Shown: piece by piece, positions 58,230 through 64,000 of the stretch
Layout of the letters: each line of letters opens with the position of its first letter
How positions within the stretch are numbered: position 1 is the stretch's first letter
From: an uncultured Oxalobacteraceae bacterium
GTDB lineage: Bacteria > Pseudomonadota > Gammaproteobacteria > Burkholderiales > Burkholderiaceae_D
Assembly (NCBI GenBank): GCA_903893945.1
Contig: CAITOF010000052.1
Span: forward strand, 22,549-86,548
Length of the DNA: 64,000 bases
Direction: 5' to 3'
Position numbers and translations under genes: made by a program
Notes under the pieces: generated by a model
Databases searched by the model: none
What the model was told of the DNA's origin: nothing
The model's input: the letters and a program-made list of their open reading frames with translations, nothing else

Positions 58230-58880
58230 ATGCAAACATCTTGTCAGTTTAAAAAGTGGTCCGGTCTCATGTTGCTGTGGACAGTCGTGGTGCTCGGCAG
58301 CCACACAGGAATGGCGTATTCTGCACCAAAAACCGTCCTGGTGCTGGGGGACAGCTTATCGGCCGAGTACGGTCTGGTGCGTGGAACGGGCTGGGTCGCG
58401 CTGCTGGCGCAACGATTACACGAAAAAAAATATGACGTCGACGTGATCAATGCCAGTATCAGCGGCGAAACCACCAGCGGCGGCGCATCACGGATTGCTG
58501 ATTTATTAAAAAAACATCGCCCTGATATGGTCATTGTCGAACTGGGCGGCAATGATGGTCTGCGTGGCTTATCCCTTGATGCAGCCCAGCAGAACTTTCG
58601 CGCGATCATCTCGACCTGCCAGCGTGCGCATGCCAGCGTGTTGCTGGTCGGCATGCAGATACCTCCCAATTACGGCCGCCGTTATACCGATAAATTTACC
58701 GCAATGTATCCCGCATTAGCCCGGGAAATGCACGTCGCCCTGGTACCGTTTCTGCTGGAGGGTGTGGCAGACAAACCGGAATTACTACAGGCGGATCAAA
58801 TCCATTTGACCGCCGCTGCCCATCCCCGGCTGCTGGACAATGTCTGGCCGTTTTTCTCTCCTTTACTCACCGGGAAATAA
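58230..58880 (+). CDS. tesA: Arylesterase / acyl-CoA thioesterase TesA
   Basis: 216 aa from the ATG at 58230; a longer open frame upstream is antisense to ybbA. Signal peptide (about 1-31, cut near AYSA) then SGNH-hydrolase blocks: LVLGDSLSAEYGL (nucleophile Ser), SGETTSGG (Gly), ELGGNDGLRG (Asn) and DQIHLTAAAHP (Asp/His). TesA is a periplasmic thioesterase/lysophospholipase/esterase. Divergent from ybbA as in gammaproteobacteria. Confidence 0.94.
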   Translation: MQTSCQFKKWSGLMLLWTVVVLGSHTGMAYSAPKTVLVLGDSLSAEYGLVRGTGWVALLAQRLHEKKYDVDVINASISGETTSGGASRIADLLKKHRPDMVIVELGGNDGLRGLSLDAAQQNFRAIISTCQRAHASVLLVGMQIPPNYGRRYTDKFTAMYPALAREMHVALVPFLLEGVADKPELLQADQIHLTAAAHPRLLDNVWPFFSPLLTGK

Positions 58881-59025
58881 AATATCACAGGGACTGTTTG
58901 CTCAGGCCGGCGGGTCAACAGAGATTGAATAAATCGACAAAGCAACTAAACTCAAGGCTGACAACTGACTTTAGGGTTAACCATTAACAATTAAACCATA
59001 ATATGCAGGTAAAGGAGCCAGCACC

Positions 59026-59379
59026 ATGGATTTACGGGCGTCGTACGAAGAAGATAAAGCACTGCGGGAGAAATTTGTTCAGGCCATTGAGTCCCATTGG
59101 CAACTGGATGCGTCCATCATTTCCAAAGCCGACCGATGCTCTTTAGGCAACTGGTTGCATGGCGAAGCCGACAGAAAATTCAAATTTCTCAAATCCTACA
59201 AACCTTGCATGGAAGCGCATGACGAGTTTCATACCCAGGCTGCCAAAGTCGCGCGACAGATCAATCTGGGCGAATATGACGCGGCGCGGAGCATGCTGGA
59301 AAATGGTACCCCGTTCAGTAAATCGCTAACGATGCTTGGCTCGACCTTAATCCAGTTGAAAAAGGATGCAAAAATCTGA
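59026..59379 (+). CDS. Stand-alone CZB (zinc-binding) domain protein
   Basis: 117 aa, essentially one CZB domain: the Zn ligands are His in AIESHWQLD, Cys in RCSLGNWLHGE (the RCxLGxWL signature) and His in CMEAHDEFHTQA. CZB domains usually sit at the end of chemoreceptors or in the DgcZ diguanylate cyclase; a separate protein could signal zinc or hypochlorite state to a partner. Strong ribosome site AAAGGAGCCAGCACC. No partner gene nearby. Confidence 0.88.
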   Translation: MDLRASYEEDKALREKFVQAIESHWQLDASIISKADRCSLGNWLHGEADRKFKFLKSYKPCMEAHDEFHTQAAKVARQINLGEYDAARSMLENGTPFSKSLTMLGSTLIQLKKDAKI

Positions 59380-59440
59380 AGCCGTGCGTCACTCGTACCC
59401 AGCCGCCCGCGCACCCCAGCGCCCGGTGGTTCGGCGCCGC

Positions 59441-60025
59441 TCAGGGAACAATAAAATGTTCACGGTAATACCGCAGTTCTTCGACTGACTCAATAATGTC
59501 CGCCATGGCGGTATGCATCTGATGTTTCTTGAAGCCTTTGATCAATTCGGGCTTCCAGCGGCGACATAGTTCCTTGAGGGTGGAGACATCCAGATTACGG
59601 TAATGGAAAAACGCTTCCAGGGTCGGCATGCCACGGGCCATGAAGCGACGGTCCTGGCAGATTGAATTTCCGCACATGGGCGACTTGCCCGACGGCACAT
59701 ACTGCTTCAGAAAATCGATCAACGCGGCTTCTGCATCCGCTTCGGTGGTAGTCGATGCTTTTACCCGGTCAATTAAACCCGATTTGCCGTGGGTACCTTT
59801 GTTCCAGTTATCCATCTTGTCGAGGATGTCATCGGACTGATGTATGGCAAACACCGGCCCTTCGGCTAAAATATTCAATTCCATATCGGTGACCAGCACG
59901 GCAATTTCGATGATTCGATCATTGTCCGGATCGAGCCCCGTCATTTCCAGATCAAGCCAGACTAAATTGAATTCATTCGGTTTGGCTTTGGGTGTTGCGG
60001 GTAAAATACCGGCTTGTTGTGACAT
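59441..60025 (-). CDS. orn: Oligoribonuclease
   Basis: 194 aa from the ATG at 60025, chosen because GAGGA lies 6 nt before it (an ATG two codons earlier is too close). DEDDh exonuclease: [24 protein letters not shown], and [10 protein letters not shown]. It breaks down 2-5-nt RNAs and pGpG. N-terminal extension of about 18 residues ([17 protein letters not shown]) compared with E. coli. Divergent from the M48 protease gene. Confidence 0.95.
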   Translation of the reverse strand: MSQQAGILPATPKAKPNEFNLVWLDLEMTGLDPDNDRIIEIAVLVTDMELNILAEGPVFAIHQSDDILDKMDNWNKGTHGKSGLIDRVKASTTTEADAEAALIDFLKQYVPSGKSPMCGNSICQDRRFMARGMPTLEAFFHYRNLDVSTLKELCRRWKPELIKGFKKHQMHTAMADIIESVEELRYYREHFIVP

Positions 60026-60166
60026 AATCATTCCTCATCGGGTTATTTTTTAATTACTAATAAATCAATTTCCATCGCGCACCGACTATTGCTCTCAGGG
60101 AAGAGAACAATAGCCGACGCAACAGGACAGGTTAACCAGTTCTGGCTATTTTCTCACAGGAGCAGC

Positions 60167-61453
60167 ATGGATTCATTCGCATTTTCGCTATTGTTCATTG
60201 TTTTCTTAAGTTTGACCTCAGGATGTCGTTTTTGGCTGGCGTCAAGACAGATTCGTTATGTGCAACAACATCGTCCGGCTGTTCCGGCCCAGTTTTCCGA
60301 AAAAATAACGCTGGAATCCCACCAGAAAGCGGCCGATTACACCATTGCAAAAACAAAACTGAGCCTGGTTTATCTGTTGGTGAGTACGCTTGTTTTGCTG
60401 GGACTGACTTTATTCGGTGGCTTACAGTGGTTATCGTCCCATCTGATGGTGCGCCTTGGAACGGGTATGGGCTACCAGCTCGGACTGCTGGTCAGTTTTT
60501 CACTGCTAACCACATTAATCGATATACCGCTTGACTATTATAGTCAGTTTGTCCTTGAGGAAAAATTTGGCTTTAACAAAATGACAGTCAGGCTGTTCGT
60601 TGCCGACCTGATCAAAAACAGCCTGATCGGCGCGCTGATCGGCTTGCCGCTGTGCTGGGTGGTATTGACCCTGATGCACGGTGCCGGCGAATTATGGTGG
60701 CTTTATGCCTGGCTGGTCTGGACCGGATTTCAATTGCTGATGATGGTACTTTACCCGAGCGTCATCGCACCGCTTTTCAATAAATTCAAACCACTGGAAG
60801 ATGAAAGCCTTAAAGCGCGTATTGAAGGTCTGATGCAACGTACCGGATTTGCCTCGAAAGGCTTGTTCATCATGGACGGGTCGAAACGCAGTTCACACGG
60901 CAATGCCTATTTTTCCGGTTTTGGTGCATCCAAGCGTATCGTGTTTTTTGACACACTCATCGAAAGGCTGGCACCTCAGGAAATTGAAGCCGTGCTGGCC
61001 CATGAACTGGGCCATTTCAGAAAAAAACATATCATCAAGCGCATTGCACTTATATTTGCCTTATCGCTCGCCTTTCTGGCCTTGCTGGGTTATCTGAAGC
61101 AGCAGGTGTGGTTTTATACCGGCCTGGGCGTCGATCCGATTGATCCGGCACTGTTCGGTGGCACTTCCAGCAATGATGCCATGGCCCTGCTGCTATTCAC
61201 CCTGACCTTGCCGATTTTTACGTTTTTCTTTTCTCCGATAAGTGCCTTGACGTCGCGCAAACACGAATTTGAAGCCGACGCGTTTGCCGTCCACCATACC
61301 AGCGCGGCAGATCTCGTCACGGCATTGGTCAAGATGTATGACGACAATGCCTCGACCCTGACGCCCGATCCGCTGCACTCGACGTTTTACGATAGCCATC
61401 CACCTGCATCAATACGGATAGCGCATCTTAATCTGAAGGAACATCATGCCTAG
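60167..61453 (+). CDS. M48 family integral-membrane metalloprotease (Ste24 type)
   Basis: 428 aa from the ATG at 60167 (AGGAG 5 nt before). Several membrane segments, a Ste24-type N-terminal domain (ITLESHQKAADYTIAKTKL, DYYSQFVLEEKFGFNK), and the zinc site VLAHELGHFRKKH with a downstream Glu in RKHEFEADAFAV. LSNGNAYF-like motif SSHGNAYFSGFGASKRIV. It degrades or trims membrane proteins; substrate unknown. Overlaps the PhhB-type gene by 8 nt. Confidence 0.93.
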   Translation: MDSFAFSLLFIVFLSLTSGCRFWLASRQIRYVQQHRPAVPAQFSEKITLESHQKAADYTIAKTKLSLVYLLVSTLVLLGLTLFGGLQWLSSHLMVRLGTGMGYQLGLLVSFSLLTTLIDIPLDYYSQFVLEEKFGFNKMTVRLFVADLIKNSLIGALIGLPLCWVVLTLMHGAGELWWLYAWLVWTGFQLLMMVLYPSVIAPLFNKFKPLEDESLKARIEGLMQRTGFASKGLFIMDGSKRSSHGNAYFSGFGASKRIVFFDTLIERLAPQEIEAVLAHELGHFRKKHIIKRIALIFALSLAFLALLGYLKQQVWFYTGLGVDPIDPALFGGTSSNDAMALLLFTLTLPIFTFFFSPISALTSRKHEFEADAFAVHHTSAADLVTALVKMYDDNASTLTPDPLHSTFYDSHPPASIRIAHLNLKEHHA

Positions 61454-61796
61454 TCACCTGGAATTGACGGCACGCCGATGCCAGCCTACCGAAACCGCGC
61501 TGTCTGACGACGGCATTACCGCCTGTTTAAGTGCGGTACCCGAATGGGCACTGACGGGCAACTGCATTTCAAGAACCTACAGTTTCAGGAATTATTATGA
61601 GACTCTGGCCTTTGTGAATGCGATTGCCTATACCATTCATCTGGAAGACCACCATCCCGAAATCATTCTGACCTACAACCGGTGCGTGATCAAATTTGAT
61701 ACCCACAGTGTTAACCAGGGCCGCGGTGGCCTGTCTGAAAACGATTTTATCTGCGCCGCCAAAGTGGATGCCATTTTTCAGCAGTCTTTCTCTTAA
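61446..61796 (+). CDS. 4a-hydroxytetrahydrobiopterin dehydratase (PhhB family)
   Basis: 116 aa with the PCD/DCoH fold signature [26 protein letters not shown] core (EDHHPE is the active-site motif), then [17 protein letters not shown]. It recycles pterin cofactor after phenylalanine hydroxylation, but many bacteria have it without phenylalanine hydroxylase. No phhA is adjacent. Its stop overlaps the rsgA ATG by one base (TAATG). Confidence 0.92.
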   Translation: MPSHLELTARRCQPTETALSDDGITACLSAVPEWALTGNCISRTYSFRNYYETLAFVNAIAYTIHLEDHHPEIILTYNRCVIKFDTHSVNQGRGGLSENDFICAAKVDAIFQQSFS

Positions 61797-62692
61797 TGGC
61801 GAACAGGCTCGGTACCGTACTGGCCGCGCACGGCCGACATTACCTGATTGAAGCTGATGAACTGCGCCTGAACTGCGTCACGCGCGGAAAAAAAAGTGAT
61901 GTTGCCGTAGGCGATGTGGTCGAATACCAACTGACCTCGAAAAATCAGGGCGTCATCGAAGCTATCACGGAACGCAAAACACTGCTCTACCGTTCAGACC
62001 AGTATCGCTCCAAATTATTGGCCGCCAATCTCACGCAGTTATTCATCGTCGTCGCCACACAACCCGGGTTTTCCGACGACCTGATTTCCCGTGCGTTAAT
62101 CGCCGCCGAAGCAGGCGGCATCCAACCGCACCTGGTGCTCAACAAGATCGATCTCGCGGACCTGTTACCGCAGGCAAAACAGCGTTTGCGGATGTATCAG
62201 GAAATCGGTTACCCGACCCATTACGTCTCGGCCCGAACCAATCCGGAACAGACCCTGGCCACACTGCGCCCGTTGCTGGAGGGCCAGTCAACCATATTGA
62301 TCGGTCAGTCAGGCATGGGGAAATCGTCGCTGATCAATCTGCTGATTCCTGATGCAGAAATAGCCACCCGCGAAATTTCAGCAGCACTGGACACAGGCAA
62401 ACACACCACGACATTCGTCCGTTCTTACCACCTGAACGACCACAGCATCATTATCGACTCACCCGGTTTCCAGGAATTTGGCCTGCATCATCTGACAGAA
62501 GGCATGCTGGAGCGGGCCTTCCCCGAATTTCGCCCCTTCCTGGGACACTGCAAATTCTATAATTGCCACCACCACACCGAGCCCGGCTGCGCCATTCTGG
62601 ACGCTGTCAAGAGCGGCGCAATCAATCCGGTTCGGCACGCCATGTATGAACAACTGGTGCACGAAGCAGCACAGACCCTGGGCTATAAATAG
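61796..62692 (+). CDS. rsgA: Ribosome small-subunit GTPase RsgA
   Basis: 298 aa. N-terminal OB fold, then a circularly permuted GTPase: [11 protein letters not shown] (G4), VSARTN (G5), [18 protein letters not shown] (G1), and [12 protein letters not shown] (G3). C-terminal zinc site [14 protein letters not shown]. It helps mature the 30S subunit. The orn / M48 / pcd / rsgA neighbourhood is standard in betaproteobacteria. Confidence 0.96.
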   Translation: MANRLGTVLAAHGRHYLIEADELRLNCVTRGKKSDVAVGDVVEYQLTSKNQGVIEAITERKTLLYRSDQYRSKLLAANLTQLFIVVATQPGFSDDLISRALIAAEAGGIQPHLVLNKIDLADLLPQAKQRLRMYQEIGYPTHYVSARTNPEQTLATLRPLLEGQSTILIGQSGMGKSSLINLLIPDAEIATREISAALDTGKHTTTFVRSYHLNDHSIIIDSPGFQEFGLHHLTEGMLERAFPEFRPFLGHCKFYNCHHHTEPGCAILDAVKSGAINPVRHAMYEQLVHEAAQTLGYK

Positions 62693-62770
62693 TGACTCGC
62701 CATCGTGCGCAGGTGCTTTATTGCAGATTTCATGCCTGCTGCTTATACCCGATTGTTCAGCACCAGAAAG

Positions 62771-63928
62771 TCAATTGCCGCTTTTAAATCGGGTAAAAGC
62801 TCTGGTTTGCACGCGCATCAATTCCTGGCTGGACGGCAGGGACGGCGTCATGTTACTGATGGCGTCCTCGGACAGAAACAGCGATGTATCGTCCAATAAA
62901 TCCTTTCTTATGTATTTTCTGGCCGCCAGATTCGGTGACGAGGAATTTATTTTGTTGGAAATACCGGCCGCGACGTCGGGCCGAAGTATGTAATTTATCC
63001 ACAACAAGGCATTGTCAGGGTGCGGCGCGTCGGCCGGAATTGCCATCGCGTCCACCACGAAATTAACCCCTTTCGCCGGAATTAGCGTCACGATCTCATT
63101 CCCATTCTTTTCAGCCCTGGCCTGAATTTTTGCCACGCTGAAGTCGCCCGACCAACCCAGCACCACACATAAAGCCCCATTTGCCAGGTCGGCGGTATAC
63201 CCGTCTGAACTGAACAGGGTGATGTAGGGCCGGATTTTCATTAACATTTTTTCTGCCTGCAACATGTCGGCAGGGTTCGTTGAATAGGGTTCCTTGCCCA
63301 GATATGATTTGGCAATCATGAAAATATCGGCCGGAGAATCAACAAAAGAAACGCCACATGAATTAGCTTTTGACATGTATTTTTCAGTGAAAACCAGATC
63401 CCATGGATTTGCCGGCATGGGCAGATCACCTAATGCTTTTTTAAGTTGCTTTGCATTGATGGCAATGGTGGTCAGCGATATCATCCAGGGCACAAGGTAA
63501 TTATTACCCGGATCAATTTTCTCCAGTTTGAGTTCAACGCTTGGATCCAGATTGGTCAAATTGGCCAATCTGGTTTTATCCAGCTTTCTGAACAGATTCG
63601 CTTTGATTGGCATTGCCGCAAAAGGCGCGGATGGAACGACAATATCGTATCCCGATTTACCGGCTTTCAATTTTGCGATCAATATTTCATTGGAATCAAA
63701 AATATCATAATTAACTTTTATGCCGGTCTCTTTTTCAAAATTCCTGATCGTATCGTCGCCTATGTAATTGGACCAGTTATACACGTTCAGAATTTTTTCC
63801 TCATCATTTTTTGGCTGCGGCCGTGCAGGCTCTGCCGCGGAGACGCGATCCCCGTCTGCTAAACTCACGTTGCAGGTGAAGACGAGCACCGCAGTGCAAA
63901 CGGATACTGCCAGAAAATGATGTTTCAC
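62771..63928 (-). CDS. Polyamine-type ABC transporter substrate-binding protein
   Basis: 385 aa from a GTG at 63928 with GGAGC 6 nt before (open frame extends to 63994). Signal peptide (about 1-24, cut near SLADG), then KILNVYNWSNYIGDDTIRNFEKETGIKVNYD, YDIVVPSAPFAAMPIKANLF, the PotD/PotF hallmark VPWMISLTTIAINAKQ and LGWSGDFSVAKIQA. It should bind putrescine or spermidine in the periplasm. No pot permease/ATPase genes follow in the window; they may lie beyond the right edge only if divergent. Confidence 0.9.
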   Translation of the reverse strand: MKHHFLAVSVCTAVLVFTCNVSLADGDRVSAAEPARPQPKNDEEKILNVYNWSNYIGDDTIRNFEKETGIKVNYDIFDSNEILIAKLKAGKSGYDIVVPSAPFAAMPIKANLFRKLDKTRLANLTNLDPSVELKLEKIDPGNNYLVPWMISLTTIAINAKQLKKALGDLPMPANPWDLVFTEKYMSKANSCGVSFVDSPADIFMIAKSYLGKEPYSTNPADMLQAEKMLMKIRPYITLFSSDGYTADLANGALCVVLGWSGDFSVAKIQARAEKNGNEIVTLIPAKGVNFVVDAMAIPADAPHPDNALLWINYILRPDVAAGISNKINSSSPNLAARKYIRKDLLDDTSLFLSEDAISNMTPSLPSSQELMRVQTRAFTRFKSGN

Positions 63929-64000
63929 GTTAAGCTCCAATTCTATTGAAACCTGTACAGACTGCGCGCTGCCCGGTTGCCAACCGCAGACCACGGTTAC

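Noticed and set aside
1..64000. Mobile elements, CRISPR, tRNA or rRNA genes
   Set aside because: No transposase, integrase, direct-repeat/spacer pattern or tRNA-like cloverleaf was noticed; the region reads as core chromosome.

Overview
This window looks like ordinary chromosome from a betaproteobacterium, most likely Burkholderiales. The supporting signs are the block bamD / rluD / pgeF / phaC, the PhaR-PhaB-PhaC polyhydroxyalkanoate genes, a soluble FdsGBAD formate dehydrogenase with its own LysR-like regulator, recJ next to an RpfE-type gene, and PstSCAB-PhoU-PhoBR in one block. An Oxalobacteraceae-like host is a guess from the formate/oxalate-type transporter and the moderate base composition; it is not proven. 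I see no rRNA, tRNA, CRISPR array, insertion sequence, prophage or integrase.

Layout. 1-3.1 kb: a histidine kinase cut by the left edge, and the C4-dicarboxylate carrier dctA. 3.3-10.1 kb: the phosphate block (pstS-C-A-B, phoU, phoB, phoR, all minus). 10.3-13 kb: the divergent ppk-sixA pair. 13.1-18.7 kb: an ornithine-lipid acyltransferase (olsB type), lolC-lolD, an RpfE-type gene and recJ. 18.9-21.3 kb: a small exported protein, a LytS-type kinase and a LytTR response regulator. 21.3-31.5 kb: phaR, phaB, phaC (no phaA), a small membrane protein, pgeF, rluD, bamD, tmk, mltG, ygfZ and an NRDE protein. 31.6-36 kb: gcvH-gcvP-gcvT. 36.4-42.5 kb: glpD-glpK, a DadA-like oxidase and bifunctional nnr. 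42.5-51.4 kb: the formate module (fdsGBAD, regulator, fdhD, OFA-family carrier). 51.6-64 kb: mixed genes including a 2OG oxygenase, a CBS protein, metY with an alpha/beta hydrolase, a HAD hydrolase, a glycolipid-type glycosyltransferase operon, ybbA/tesA, a stand-alone CZB protein, orn, an M48 protease, a PhhB-type dehydratase, rsgA and a polyamine-type binding protein.

How it fits together. PhoB-box-like sequences (7-bp units on an 11-bp period, with a -10-like hexamer exactly 10 nt downstream) lie before pstS and ppk, as expected. They also lie before the olsB-type gene and before the MGDG-synthase-like glycosyltransferase, with a weaker one before the HAD hydrolase. Phosphate uptake, polyphosphate and two routes to phosphorus-free membrane lipids may therefore form one PhoB regulon: a phosphate-starvation lipid-remodelling programme. 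This is the most interesting inference in the window. The formate module (carrier, dehydrogenase, sulfurtransferase, regulator with paired palindromes at its promoter) is the second coherent system.
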